From contig CAVXHJ010000017.1 of NCBI GenBank assembly GCA_963761435.1, positions 310,001 to 374,000 on the forward strand: a stretch of 64,000 nt of DNA. The letters are read 5' to 3'. The notes under the pieces were generated by a model that saw only the letters and a list, made by a program, of their open reading frames with translations, did not search any database and had not been told where the DNA came from. The DNA comes from Roseiarcus sp963761435. Its GTDB lineage: Bacteria > Pseudomonadota > Alphaproteobacteria > Rhizobiales > Beijerinckiaceae. Positions 50,099 to 60,713 of this stretch are shown here, one piece after another (positions within the stretch are counted from its first letter, which is position 1; each line of letters opens with the position of its first letter). The position numbers and the translations under genes were made by a program.

Positions 50099-50255
50099 TC
50101 AGGCGGCGCGGGCGACGCACTGCAAGGCGCTTGCAGTGGCCCATTGAAGCGCGACGCGCCTTCGAGGTCGGCGCCTTGACCCCGTCGACTTCAAAGCGGA
50201 CGTCGACGACCCTGTCGGCCCCATGTTCCTCGACTTCACAGGTCAGCGCCCCGGA
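50099..50255 (-). pseudogene. Decayed copy of the YbjQ-like gene
   Basis: On the minus strand this translates, in two frames, as EEHGADRVVDVRFEVDGVK and then VALQWATASALQCVARAA followed by a stop. The intact gene at 50980-51264 has EEYGADAVVDVRFEVDGCK and VALERVTATGLAVRFARAA. The cysteine-containing KGCEVEG segment is disrupted, at least one frameshift is present and the N-terminal half is not recognisable. It is thus a relic of a tandem-like duplication, inserted in the 347-base gap between cfa and the OmpA-like gene. The rest of that gap (50256-50436) holds only a GGGGA ribosome site for the next gene. Confidence 0.75.
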
Positions 50256-50436
50256 TAATGGGTCGATGGCTGGCAGACCTTCGCCGAGAAGCCGGCCGAT
50301 CCGATCCTTGACCTACCCGACTGATCGGATAACCTTGCCCAGCCGGGAAATGCATCAGCAAATAACAAGCTCGCGACGCGACCCGGTCACGTGAAAGCGT
50401 CACTACAAAAGAAACAAATGGAAAAGGGGAACGTCC

Positions 50437-50904
50437 ATGTCAAGAAGCGCACTAACGAAGAGTCTTGCAGCGACCGCGGTCATCGGTCTTCTTCTAGCTC
50501 AGGCTGCGACAGCACAACAAAAGGAGCAGAAGCTGCCGGAGGGGTCGACGACTCATTTTATCTATTTTCCCACCGGGAGTTATGCGTTAACGCCGGAAGA
50601 CCAAGGCAATGTACGCGAAGTGGCCGGAATGATGCAGCGGACCCCAGCCTTCGTCGCCATGATCATAGGCAAAGCCGATTCGGTTGGCTCTAAAGATTTT
50701 AATGATCGCCTATCGCAACGACGCGCCGAAGCGGTATTCGAGGATCTTGTTTATAACAATCAGGTGCCGGAAAGCCGGGTGCAGTTGTGCTGGACTGGCG
50801 AACGCGTGCCATTCGTATCCGGCGCCGACGAAAGCGCAGTCTCACAGAACAGGGTCGTCGCGATTGTGGTGCGCGATACCGCCTGGACGCATTGTGGCGG
50901 ATGA
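50437..50904 (+). CDS. OmpA family protein
   Basis: 155 residues: a Sec signal (SLAATAVIGLLLAQAATAQ) then a single OmpA/MotB-type peptidoglycan-binding domain. HFIYFPTGSYALTPEDQGNV is the first strand with the following helix, and KADSVGSKDFNDRLSQRRAEAVFEDL with an NRVVAIVV-type end completes it. There is no lipobox cysteine after the signal, so it is a periplasmic protein. A GGGGA ribosome site lies before the ATG at 50437. The gene is somewhat less GC-rich than neighbours. Two cysteines (CWTGE, THCGG) could pair. Confidence 0.85.
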   Translation: MSRSALTKSLAATAVIGLLLAQAATAQQKEQKLPEGSTTHFIYFPTGSYALTPEDQGNVREVAGMMQRTPAFVAMIIGKADSVGSKDFNDRLSQRRAEAVFEDLVYNNQVPESRVQLCWTGERVPFVSGADESAVSQNRVVAIVVRDTAWTHCGG

Positions 50905-50979
50905 GCACCTATCGAAGCGGGGTCGCAAGCGCCCGAAAATATTAGCGCCTGCGCAAAACGACAGCAATGCCGAGTAGGG

Positions 50980-51264
50980 TTAGGCCGCGCGGGCGAAACG
51001 CACAGCAAGCCCGGTCGCGGTCACCCGCTCGAGCGCGACGCCCTCGACTTCGCAGCCCTTGCAGCCGTCCACTTCGAACCGCACGTCGACGACGGCGTCG
51101 GCCCCATATTCCTCGGCTTCCCGCGTCAGAGCCTCGATCGCCGCCTGACGATCGCCATCGACGCCTGGATCGCCTGCGGCGCGCCAGCGGGCCGCCGCCC
51201 GGATACGCCCGATCGCGGTCATCGGGCGCCCGCCGTCGAGGTCGGAGGAAAAACTCACATACAT
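50980..51264 (-). CDS. YbjQ-like heavy-metal-binding domain protein
   Basis: 94 residues resembling the DUF74/YbjQ family: LTREAEEYGADAVVDVRFEV near residues 48-68, then CKGCEVEG with a CxxC pair and VTATGLAVRF at the end. Typical YbjQ proteins form pentamers and are ~105 residues; this one is a shorter variant. The CxxC could bind a metal. A decayed copy lies about 0.8 kb away on the same strand. Function unknown. Confidence 0.75.
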   Translation of the reverse strand: MYVSFSSDLDGGRPMTAIGRIRAAARWRAAGDPGVDGDRQAAIEALTREAEEYGADAVVDVRFEVDGCKGCEVEGVALERVTATGLAVRFARAA

Positions 51265-51399
51265 GAAGTCAAAGCCTGTGTGCTGAGGCGCGGGATCCCA
51301 TAGCGCATCTGGTCTTTCCAGCCGGTTAACAAGCCGTTACGGCTTGGAAATTCGCTCAGGCTTCGTTAACGGCCGAGAAAGCCGCGCTTCGGGGCAATA

Positions 51400-51424
51400 C
51401 AAAAAACGGCGCCCAAAGGCGCCG
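51400..51424 (-). terminator. Intrinsic terminator of pnp
   Basis: On the minus strand: stem CGGCGCC, loop TTTG, stem GGCGCCG, followed by TTTTTT. It lies about 28 bases after the pnp stop. Confidence 0.87.
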
Positions 51425-51451
51425 CTTCATCGTTGGCGGGAAAGCCTGACG

Positions 51452-53602
<2,151 letters not shown>

Positions 53603-53805
53603 CTTTCTTCATCCTGCATGAGTTGAGGATGCGAAAGCCTGCGGCCCATGCCGCCCGGACATCGGGCGCGTCAGCGGCAAGATGGCGAGAGGCTGGGTCA
53701 GAGCCAGCCGCTTGCGATCCTGCCATGACGCCAGGCTCACGCATTGGATTGCGGGCGCCGGCCGACGCCGCCGCCCGGTGCTTAAGGTCGGGACGCACAA
53801 GTAAC

Positions 53806-53831
53806 GGCGCCCCGTTGGCATGAGGGGCGCC
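53806..53831 (-). repeat. Hairpin in the rpsO-pnp spacer
   Basis: GGCGCCCC at 53806-53813 pairs with GGGGCGCC at 53824-53831, a 10-base loop between. It starts two bases after the rpsO stop. The following minus-strand bases (GTTACTTG) are not a T-run, so it is a weak terminator at best; in E. coli the corresponding spacer holds the rpsO terminator and the RNase III site through which PNPase controls its own mRNA. Confidence 0.55.
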
Positions 53832-53832
53832 T

Positions 53833-54102
53833 TCAGCGGCGGATGCCCAGACGCTCGATGAGGGTCTTGTAGCGCGCCTCATCCTGCTTCTTGACGTAGT
53901 CGAGAAGCGTCCGCCGCTGCGACACCATCTTGAGCAGGCCGCGGCGGGAGTGGTTGTCCTTGACGTGGGTCTTGAAGTGGCCGGTCAGATTGGCGATCCG
54001 TTCGGTGAGGATCGCGACCTGGACTTCGGGCGACCCGGTGTCGCCGACTTTCAATGCGTATTGATTAATGAGCGCGGATTTGCGCTCAGCGGTGATCGAC
54101 AT
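53833..54102 (-). CDS. rpsO: 30S ribosomal protein S15
   Basis: 89 residues, the normal length. It binds 16S rRNA helices 20-22 early in 30S assembly. Key family stretches are GDTGSPEVQVAILTERI, LTGHFKTHVKDNHSRRGLL (the RNA-binding H-D/SRRGL region) and RTLLDYVKKQDEARYKTLIERLGIRR. Upstream of pnp with a 230-base spacer containing a hairpin. Confidence 0.98.
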   Translation of the reverse strand: MSITAERKSALINQYALKVGDTGSPEVQVAILTERIANLTGHFKTHVKDNHSRRGLLKMVSQRRTLLDYVKKQDEARYKTLIERLGIRR

Positions 54103-54323
54103 CGGATTTTTCCCTTAAATCTGCGGCGGGCCGAAGCCAGCCTTATCGCTTTTCACAGCGGCCGAACCGGGATGTCGTCCAGGTCGGTCGCCACGCTCTC
54201 CCCGCGCGCTTGAGCCGCCGCGGATGGCGCGCTTATACAGATTCCGCGCTGCGGCGCCAGCAAAATGTTGAGCTGGGCGATCTGTCGTCATGGGTGATTG
54301 GCGCCCAAGAGAGCCCAACTTCG

Positions 54324-54710
54324 CTATTTGGCGCGGCGCATATCTTCGTCTGCGCGAGCGAGCCGGTCGTCAAGCGTGACAAGCTCAGCGCCATGGGCAT
54401 GGGCGAGCCAAAGGTAGCTTGCGTCGTAGAGCGACAGCTTCATTCGTTCCGCCAGAACGATGGCTCCGTCGAGGTTAACCGTCTCGAGCGAGATCGAAAG
54501 CGCATCGAGCAAGGCAAAGGCTTCGATCAGCGCCTCTCGCTCGGCGGGAGCGGCGCGAATTTTCTTCAAGCAGGCGTTCGCGACTTCGAATCCAATGAGG
54601 CTCGGGGCGCGCAGAGTCGCATCGCGTAGGCGAGGGACGACCTCTTCGCGCTTCGGCTCGTCGAACAGCAAAGCGACAATTGCGGACGCGTCGACGACCT
54701 TATCGGTCAC
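54324..54710 (-). CDS. vapC: VapC-type PIN domain toxin
   Basis: 128 residues with the PIN acidic residues in VVDASAIVALLF (Asp7), LIGFEVANACLK (Glu near 42), LSLYDASYLWLA (Asp near 95) and LVTLDDRLA (Asp near 113). PIN toxins cut tRNA or rRNA when freed from the antitoxin. Its start overlaps the upstream antitoxin stop by 11 bases, the usual arrangement. Confidence 0.9.
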   Translation of the reverse strand: MTDKVVDASAIVALLFDEPKREEVVPRLRDATLRAPSLIGFEVANACLKKIRAAPAEREALIEAFALLDALSISLETVNLDGAIVLAERMKLSLYDASYLWLAHAHGAELVTLDDRLARADEDMRRAK

Positions 54711-54927
54711 GGTCTTCGCGGATTAGCCGCACCGCTTCGTCCCGCCGCGTGAGATTGAGGCTCCTCACTCTGGCGACGATTTCGTCAATTCCAAGCCGGC
54801 GCGGCGTCCCCGTCGCCTCGTCGATCAACGCCCTCAACTCGCCCTGGAGCGACCGGTGGTTGGCCTTGGCGCGTTCGCGCAGCCGCCTCACTTGGTCCTC
54901 GGGCACGGCTTTGATCGAAAGATCCAT
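54700..54927 (-). CDS. vapB: FitA/VapB-like antitoxin
   Basis: 75 residues beginning MDLSIKAVPEDQVRRLRERA, a ribbon-helix-helix DNA-binding start with KANHRSLQGELRALIDEA, as in FitA-type antitoxins. The C-terminal part (IDEIVARVRSLNLTRRDEAV) would wrap the toxin. It overlaps vapC by 11 bases and should repress its own promoter. There is no sign of a mobile element around the pair. Confidence 0.85.
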   Translation of the reverse strand: MDLSIKAVPEDQVRRLRERAKANHRSLQGELRALIDEATGTPRRLGIDEIVARVRSLNLTRRDEAVRLIREDRDR

Positions 54928-55064
54928 GGCGCATCAATGGAGCATTTTTGGAGCAAGATAGCAACCAAAATGGCTTCACATCGACCGCGAAACACCCGAG
55001 CAAGCGGTTGCCGCCAGCGGAGGAAGCCGTTACCAAGCCGCCGACCCTGCCCCCCAAACGCTCC

Positions 55065-55580
55065 ATGCCCGCCTCCCCGGACGACCTCATCGCCTATCTC
55101 GCCGGCCTCGGAATCGAGGCCGAGACCGTCGAGCATCCGCCGTTGCACACGGTTGAGGATTCGCAGGCGTTGCGCGGCGACATCCCGGGCGGGCACACCA
55201 AGAACCTGTTCGTCAAGGACAAGAAGGGCCAGGTGTTTCTGCTGGTCCTCGGCGAGACGGCGACGATCGACCTCAAGCGCGTGCACGAGAAGATCGGCGC
55301 CCAGGGGCGCGTCTCCTTCGGCTCCGCCGAACTCCTGGAAGAGCTGTGGGGCGTCCGGCCGGGCGCGGTCACGCCGTTCGGCGCAATCAATGATGAAGCC
55401 GGCAGGGTTCGCGTGGTGCTGGATGAAGCGATGATGCGGCATGAACGGCTCAACTTCCATCCGCTGGTCAATACCCGCACCACCGGGCTCAAGAGCGCCG
55501 ACCTGGTCAAATTCCTGCGCGCGACCGGGCATGAGCCGCTGGTCGTGGCGCTGGGGCAGGAACTGCCGCCGGTTGAATAA
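55065..55580 (+). CDS. Prolyl-tRNA deacylase (YbaK/EbsC family, ProX-like)
   Basis: A 171-residue trans-editing enzyme: LIAYLAGLGIEAETVEHPPLHTVEDSQALR at the start, then the catalytic-lysine region GGHTKNLFVKDKKGQVFLLVL near residue 46, GAQGRVSFGSAELLEELWGVRPGAVTPFG and HPLVNTRTTGL. This is the ProX/PrdX pattern, which removes Ala mischarged on tRNA-Pro. The ATG at 55065 gives the family N-terminus; the frame is open to 54948 but the extra 39 residues look non-conserved. Confidence 0.9.
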   Translation: MPASPDDLIAYLAGLGIEAETVEHPPLHTVEDSQALRGDIPGGHTKNLFVKDKKGQVFLLVLGETATIDLKRVHEKIGAQGRVSFGSAELLEELWGVRPGAVTPFGAINDEAGRVRVVLDEAMMRHERLNFHPLVNTRTTGLKSADLVKFLRATGHEPLVVALGQELPPVE

Positions 55581-55662
55581 AAAGCGCGGGCGCTCCATCT
55601 AGGGCGGCAAAAGCGGGACGCGCGCGGGCCTCGCCCGCGCCTCGGGCTGGAGATGATGGGAC

Positions 55663-56577
55663 ATGGCGAATGTGAGCGGCGCGATCGCGCCTCAAACCAA
55701 GGCGGCCTCGACGGTCAAGGAAGTGACGACGGCGTCGTTCCGGGCCGACGTGTTGACGGCCTCGACGCGCCAGCCGGTGCTGGTCGATTTCTGGGCGCCG
55801 TGGTGCGGGCCGTGCAAGCAGCTCGCGCCGGCGCTCGAGAAGGCGGTCGCCGACTCGGGCGGCAAGGTTACGCTCGTCAAGATGAACATCGACGATCATC
55901 CCCAGATCGCCGGCCAGCTCGGCATCCAGTCGATTCCCGCGGTCATCGCCTTCGACAAGGGCCAGCCGGTGGACGGATTCGTCGGCGCGCTGCCGGAGAG
56001 CCAGATCCGCGGCTTCATCGAACGCCTCGTCGGTCCGCTCGAGGGCGGTTCGGCCGCCCTGGTCGCCGAGGCGGATGAATTGGCCGCCAAGGGCGACACG
56101 GCCGCGGCGGCGGCGCTCTACTCCGAGGTTCTGGCCGACGAGCCGGCCGACGCCAAGGCGATCGGGGGTTTGGCCAGGCTGCATGTCGCGGACGGGCGGG
56201 TGGCCGAAGCGAAGGCGCTATTGGAGACCGCTCCCGCGGCCCCGCCTGGCAAGGAGCAGGATCCGGCGGTCGCCGCCGCCTGGGCGGCGCTCCGCCTCGC
56301 CGAGCAGGCGTCGAGCGTCGGCGAGCTTCAGCCGCTCGAACAGGCGGTCGCCGCCAATCCGGACGATCACCAGGCGCGCTTCGATCTCGCGGTCGCGTTG
56401 TCGGCCAAGGGAGACCGGGCCGGCGCTGCGGACCAGCTGCTCGAACTCATCAGGCGCGACCGCAAATGGAACGATGAGGCGGCGCGCAAACAATTGTTGC
56501 GGCTGTTCGAAGCCTGGGGTCTGATGGACCCGGAATCGGTCGCGGCGCGGCGCAAGCTGTCGGCGGTCTGGTTTTGA
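55663..56577 (+). CDS. Thioredoxin-TPR protein (CnoX/YbbN-like)
   Basis: 304 residues. A thioredoxin domain (about 20-125) has the full active site FWAPWCGPCKQLAPALEKA and the cis-proline region QSIPAVIAFDKGQPVDGFVGALPE. It is followed by tetratricopeptide repeats (about 140-300: KGDTAAAAALYSEVLADEPADA, VAANPDDHQARFDLAVAL). This is the architecture of YbbN/CnoX, a chaperedoxin that hands substrates to GroEL/ES under oxidative stress. Here CGPC is intact, so oxidoreductase activity is possible. A Lon-N domain gene follows 31 bases later. Confidence 0.93.
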   Translation: MANVSGAIAPQTKAASTVKEVTTASFRADVLTASTRQPVLVDFWAPWCGPCKQLAPALEKAVADSGGKVTLVKMNIDDHPQIAGQLGIQSIPAVIAFDKGQPVDGFVGALPESQIRGFIERLVGPLEGGSAALVAEADELAAKGDTAAAAALYSEVLADEPADAKAIGGLARLHVADGRVAEAKALLETAPAAPPGKEQDPAVAAAWAALRLAEQASSVGELQPLEQAVAANPDDHQARFDLAVALSAKGDRAGAADQLLELIRRDRKWNDEAARKQLLRLFEAWGLMDPESVAARRKLSAVWF

Positions 56578-56608
56578 CCGCGAGCCGCCCAAAGTTGAGA
56601 CGAGGGCC

Positions 56609-57277
56609 ATGAAGCTCAACCGCACTTTCGCCGGGCCGGCCGAGATGCCGGAATCGATCCCGCTGTTTCCGCTGGCGGGCGCGCTTCTTTTGCCGCGCCG
56701 GCCGATCCAGCTCACGGTGTTCGAGCCGCGCTATCTCGAGATGCTCGACGCTGCGCTCTCCGGCGAACGGCTGATCGGCGTCATCCAGCCGTCGGTGGAG
56801 GAAGAGACGGCCGACCCGGCGCCGGAGCTTTATCCGCTGGGCTGCGCTGGCCGCATCGTCCAATATGCGGAGATCGGCGATGGACGGTGTTTCCTGACCC
56901 TGATGGGCGTGGCGCGGTTTCGACTGACCGCCGAGGCGCCGAGCGAGGGCCCCTATCGGATCGCGGTCGCCGACTATTCGCCGTTCGCCGAGGATTTTCT
57001 CGAAGGCGCCGGCGAAGCGGCGGTCGACCGAGAGGATCTGCTCGAAACGCTCAAGCGCTTCGCCGAGGTCAACGAGATCAAGGTGGTGTGGAGCGACATC
57101 AAGAAGGCGTCGAACGAGGCCCTGGTCAACGGCCTCTCGATGATGAGCCCCTGCGGCCCCAAGGAGAAACAGGCGCTGCTCGAGGCCAAGGACCTGAAGT
57201 CGCGGGCCGAGATGCTGGTCGCGATCACGACGATCGACCTCGCGCGCGGGCAGGACGCGGCGACGCAGATTCATTAG
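56609..57277 (+). CDS. Lon substrate-binding-domain protein
   Basis: 222 residues matching the Lon N-terminal (LAN) domain without protease or ATPase parts: IPLFPLAGALLLPRRPIQLTVFEPRYLEML near residue 13, GCAGRIVQYAEIGDGRCFLTLMGVARF near residue 75 and a helical end. Free-standing LAN proteins usually follow a YbbN-like thioredoxin in alphaproteobacteria, as here, suggesting a role in protein quality control. Its 3' end overlaps the convergent glycosyltransferase gene by 53 bases. Confidence 0.92.
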   Translation: MKLNRTFAGPAEMPESIPLFPLAGALLLPRRPIQLTVFEPRYLEMLDAALSGERLIGVIQPSVEEETADPAPELYPLGCAGRIVQYAEIGDGRCFLTLMGVARFRLTAEAPSEGPYRIAVADYSPFAEDFLEGAGEAAVDREDLLETLKRFAEVNEIKVVWSDIKKASNEALVNGLSMMSPCGPKEKQALLEAKDLKSRAEMLVAITTIDLARGQDAATQIH

Positions 57278-58262
57278 CCCGCGCCGGCCGGCGCGCGTTT
57301 GCCGGCTCCTCGAAGCCGACGGCGCGCTCGACGATGTAGAGCGGCCGGCGCTTCACCTCGGCGTGAATGCGCCCGACATAGAGACCGATGACGCCGGTCA
57401 TCAGCATATTGGCGCCGCCGAGACCGGCGATGACGACGATGGTCGAGCTCCAGCCTCTCTCCAGGCCCGGATCGCCGAACGCCCACCGCCCGATCACGGT
57501 CACGCCGTAGACGAGCGCGAGCGCGGAAACTCCAGCGCCGGCCCATAGCGCGAGGCGAAGCGGCGCATCGGAGAACGAGACGAGGCCGCTCGCCGCGAGG
57601 CCAGCCATCTTGCGGAGCGAGTATTTGCTTTTTCCTGCGGCGCGCGGCGGGCGGTCGAAAGTCACGGTTCCCTGTCGAAGCCCGATCCAGGCGAACATGC
57701 CGCGCACGAACCGGTCGCGCTCCGGCATCGCCAGGAAAGAGTCGAGCGCCTTGCGGTCGATCAGGCGGAAGTCGCCGGCGTTGCGGGGTATGGGCGCGTC
57801 GGACAGCACGCCAAGGAGACGATAGTAGAGATCGGCGGTCATCCGCTTGAAATGGCTTTCGCCGCCGCGCGACGCGCGCTCCGCGCCAATGACGTCGTAG
57901 CCCTCCTTCCATTTTTCGATCATCGCGTGGACGACCTCGGGCGGGTCCTGGAGGTCAGCGTCCATGACGATGACCGCCCGGCCGGCGGCGCGATCGAGTC
58001 CGGCGGTGATCGCGACCTGATGACCGAAGTTGCGCGAGAGCTTGACGAGCCGGTAGCGCCGGTCGTCGCGCGCCTTGCCCTCGATCACGATCGCGCTCGT
58101 GTCGCTCGAACCGTCGTCGACTATGATCACTTCGGCCGGCTCGCCGAGCAAATCGAGCAAGGCGTCGAGCCGGCGAAGCAGAATCGGGATGACCGCCTCC
58201 TCGTTGAAAATCGGCACGACGAGGGAATAGGTCGGCGGCTTTGTCGCGTGGTTCCGGTCCAT
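57225..58262 (-). CDS. Family 2 glycosyltransferase, DPM1/ArnC-like
   Basis: 345 residues. The GT-A domain starts YSLVVPIFNEEAVIP and has VIIVDDGSSDTSA and the metal-binding VMDADLQDPPEV. SRNFGHQVAITAGLDRA and the KYSLRKMAGLA region are typical of polyprenyl-phosphate sugar transferases. Two C-terminal membrane helices follow (LRLALWAGAGVSALALVYGVTVIG and IVVIAGLGGANMLMTGVIGLYVG), so it is membrane-bound. It probably loads a sugar on undecaprenyl phosphate for envelope modification. The 3' end overlaps the LAN gene by 53 bases. Confidence 0.92.
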   Translation of the reverse strand: MDRNHATKPPTYSLVVPIFNEEAVIPILLRRLDALLDLLGEPAEVIIVDDGSSDTSAIVIEGKARDDRRYRLVKLSRNFGHQVAITAGLDRAAGRAVIVMDADLQDPPEVVHAMIEKWKEGYDVIGAERASRGGESHFKRMTADLYYRLLGVLSDAPIPRNAGDFRLIDRKALDSFLAMPERDRFVRGMFAWIGLRQGTVTFDRPPRAAGKSKYSLRKMAGLAASGLVSFSDAPLRLALWAGAGVSALALVYGVTVIGRWAFGDPGLERGWSSTIVVIAGLGGANMLMTGVIGLYVGRIHAEVKRRPLYIVERAVGFEEPANARRPARANESASPRPARARGRSS

Positions 58263-58394
58263 GACGGCCGACCGTTCCGCAAATGCCTGAACAAAGACTT
58301 TGCGCGCTCTGGTTGCCGCAGCGCTACTCAGGGGCCGAAGGCTCTGCTAGGGTGGCTGAAATATTAACCGGCGTTCGCTCGCCCGGAGTTGGCC

Positions 58395-59255
58395 ATGGAA
58401 TACGACAACCTCCCTCAGTCCTCGAACGTCGAGGACCGGCGTGGGCAACGCGGCGGGGCGGTGGGCGCGGGCGGCCTCGGCATTGGCGCCATCGTCGTCA
58501 TTTTCGCCATCAGTTACTTCACCGGCATTTCGCCCCAGGTGCTGATGAGCGGGGCGGAGATGATGGGCGTCGGGCAGCATAGCGCGCCGCCACAGCCGAG
58601 CACGCCGCCCGACCCCAACGACCCGATGCGGGTTTTTCTCTCCAAGGTGGTCGGCAGCACCGAGCAGGTCTGGACGGAGGTGTTGCCGGCGCAGGCGGGC
58701 GTGAAATACCAGCCCGCGACGCTGGTCATCTATGACGGCGCGACGCGGTCGGGATGCGGGGGCGCCCAATCGGCGATGGGGCCGTTCTACTGCCCGATCG
58801 ACAAGAAGGTCTATCTCGACACCTCGTTCTTCCGCGACATGAAGACGAAATACGGCGGGGGCGGCGAGTTCGCCTACGCCTATGTGGTCGCTCACGAATA
58901 TGGCCACCACGTCCAGGATGTGCTCGGCATCCTCGACAAGGTCGACAACATGAAGCAGCAGGTCAGCCAGACCCAGGCCAACGCCCTTTCGGTGCGGGTC
59001 GAGCTGCAGGCCGACTGCCTCGCCGGCGTCTGGGCTAACCACGCCAACGACAAGTGGAAGATCCTTGAGCCCGGCGACGTCGAGCGGGCGCTGGCGACCG
59101 CGCAGGCGATCGGCGACGACCGGCTGCAGACGGCGGCGCGCGGCTACGCCGTGCCAGACAGTTTCACCCATGGCTCGTCCGCCCAGCGCCAGCAATGGCT
59201 GACCGCCGGCTTGAAGAGCGGCGACATCAAGTCCTGCAACACCTTCGGGAATTGA
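58395..59255 (+). CDS. YpfJ-type neutral zinc metallopeptidase
   Basis: 286 residues: a short cytosolic part, one hydrophobic helix (GGLGIGAIVVIFAISYFTG) and an extracytoplasmic domain with YVVAHEYGHHVQDVLG near residue 163, an HExxH-type zinc motif in the form HEYGH, and the later VELQADCLAGVWANHA bearing the third ligand. GGAQSAMGPFYCPIDKKVYLD precedes it. This matches the KPN_02809/YpfJ family (putative neutral zinc metallopeptidase). The ATG at 58395 has a GGAG-like site; a TTG at 58389 is an alternative. Substrate unknown. Confidence 0.92.
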   Translation: MEYDNLPQSSNVEDRRGQRGGAVGAGGLGIGAIVVIFAISYFTGISPQVLMSGAEMMGVGQHSAPPQPSTPPDPNDPMRVFLSKVVGSTEQVWTEVLPAQAGVKYQPATLVIYDGATRSGCGGAQSAMGPFYCPIDKKVYLDTSFFRDMKTKYGGGGEFAYAYVVAHEYGHHVQDVLGILDKVDNMKQQVSQTQANALSVRVELQADCLAGVWANHANDKWKILEPGDVERALATAQAIGDDRLQTAARGYAVPDSFTHGSSAQRQQWLTAGLKSGDIKSCNTFGN

Positions 59256-59442
59256 GCGGGGCGGCCTTATCGGCGCTTTGCGCCGCCATCTCCCGAGGCG
59301 AGAGAAGGACACCCTCCCAGTTGTGACAGGGGTAGGGACGGGGATCGGCCGACTCCCGTCCGATTTCTGCTCGTCGCCAATGTGACGGTCATTCAGCAAC
59401 AGGCCTTGCTCTTGACGCGGCGTCGATGGGGCGCTATCTGCT

Positions 59443-60630
59443 ATGTTCATGATTTGTTCCCATCGAAGAGTCCGCCAGCCCGTGAACCCGAGCACGATCC
59501 GAGCCTCCATCCCTGACCCGCGCCATCGTCCCGAGGCGATCGCCGAACGCATCCTGCCGGCCGAGCTCAGGCGCGGACGCGGCGCCGCGACCAACGCCTC
59601 CGGCCGTTTCGAGGTCGAGCGGCGCGAGGCGTTCGACGACGGCTGGACCCAGGACGAAGCGCCCGAGCCGCTCGCAACCGAGGTCACCTGGGAGAAGCCG
59701 CGAGCGATCATCACCCGCAACGAATCGCCCGACATTCCCTTCGACCGCTCGATCAATCCCTACCGCGGCTGCGAGCACGGCTGCTTCTATTGCTACGCGA
59801 GGCCGACCCACGCCTATATGGGCCTCTCGGCCGGGCTCGATTTCGAGACCCGCCTGTTCGCCAAAGAGGGCGCGGCCGAGCTCCTCGAGCGCGAGCTGGC
59901 GTCGCCAAAATACATGCCCGCGCCGATCGCCTTCGGCGCCAACACCGATCCCTATCAGCCGATCGAGCGCCAATACCGCATCACCCGGTCGCTGATCGAG
60001 GTCCTGAAGCGCGCCCGCCATCCGCTGACCATCGTCACCAAGTCGAATCTCATCCTGCGCGACCTCGACCTCCTCGCGCCGATGGCGCGGGACGGCCTGG
60101 TCAAGGTCTATGTTTCGGTGACGACGCTCGACCGCGCGCTCGCTCGCCAGATGGAGCCGCGCGCGCCGACGCCGCAGAAGCGGCTCGAGGCGATCGAGGC
60201 TCTCAACCAGGCGGGCGTGCCGGCCGGGGTGATGGCCGCGCCGGTGATCCCGGCGATCAACGACGATGAGCTGGAGACGATCCTGACTCGCGCCTTTTCG
60301 GCCGGCGCGCGCGAGGGAAGCTATGTCGTGCTGAGGCTCCCTGGCGAATTGCGCGACATGTTCCGCGAATGGCTGCAGGTCCATTATCCCGACCGCCTGA
60401 AGCGCGCGGTCTCGCTCATGCAGTCGATGCGCGAGGGCAAGGACTACGAGGCGCAATGGGGCCGGCGCATGGCGGGCTCGGGCCCCTACGCATGGATGAT
60501 CGGGCGCCGCTTCGAAATGACCGCGCGCCGCCTCGGCTACCGCGAGACGTCGCGGGCTTTGCGCACCGACCTCTTCGTGAAGCCATCCCCGAAGGCGAGC
60601 GACGCCGGCGCCCAGCTCAGCCTGTTCTGA
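59443..60630 (+). CDS. PA0069 family radical SAM protein
   Basis: 395 residues. The radical SAM cluster motif CxxxCxxC lies in YRGCEHGCFYCYARPTH near residue 108, following SINPYRGC; FGANTDPYQPIE near residue 165 and VYVSVTTLD near residue 223 are also characteristic of the PA0069/Rv2578c group, distantly related to spore photoproduct lyase-like enzymes. The reaction is unknown. Start at 59443, with ATG at 59449 also possible. truA follows after 83 bases. Confidence 0.93.
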   Translation: MFMICSHRRVRQPVNPSTIRASIPDPRHRPEAIAERILPAELRRGRGAATNASGRFEVERREAFDDGWTQDEAPEPLATEVTWEKPRAIITRNESPDIPFDRSINPYRGCEHGCFYCYARPTHAYMGLSAGLDFETRLFAKEGAAELLERELASPKYMPAPIAFGANTDPYQPIERQYRITRSLIEVLKRARHPLTIVTKSNLILRDLDLLAPMARDGLVKVYVSVTTLDRALARQMEPRAPTPQKRLEAIEALNQAGVPAGVMAAPVIPAINDDELETILTRAFSAGAREGSYVVLRLPGELRDMFREWLQVHYPDRLKRAVSLMQSMREGKDYEAQWGRRMAGSGPYAWMIGRRFEMTARRLGYRETSRALRTDLFVKPSPKASDAGAQLSLF

Positions 60631-60713
60631 AATCTTTTCGCGGCGCGGGGCCTCCACCCGAAGGGCGGGGCGCGGGCCTTCCCGCGCGGCGCCACCGCGC
60701 GTAAACAGCCCGA

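Noticed and set aside
54324..54927. VapBC pair as part of a defence or mobile island
   Set aside because: It stands between rpsO and a prolyl-tRNA deacylase with no other accessory genes, repeats or composition break.
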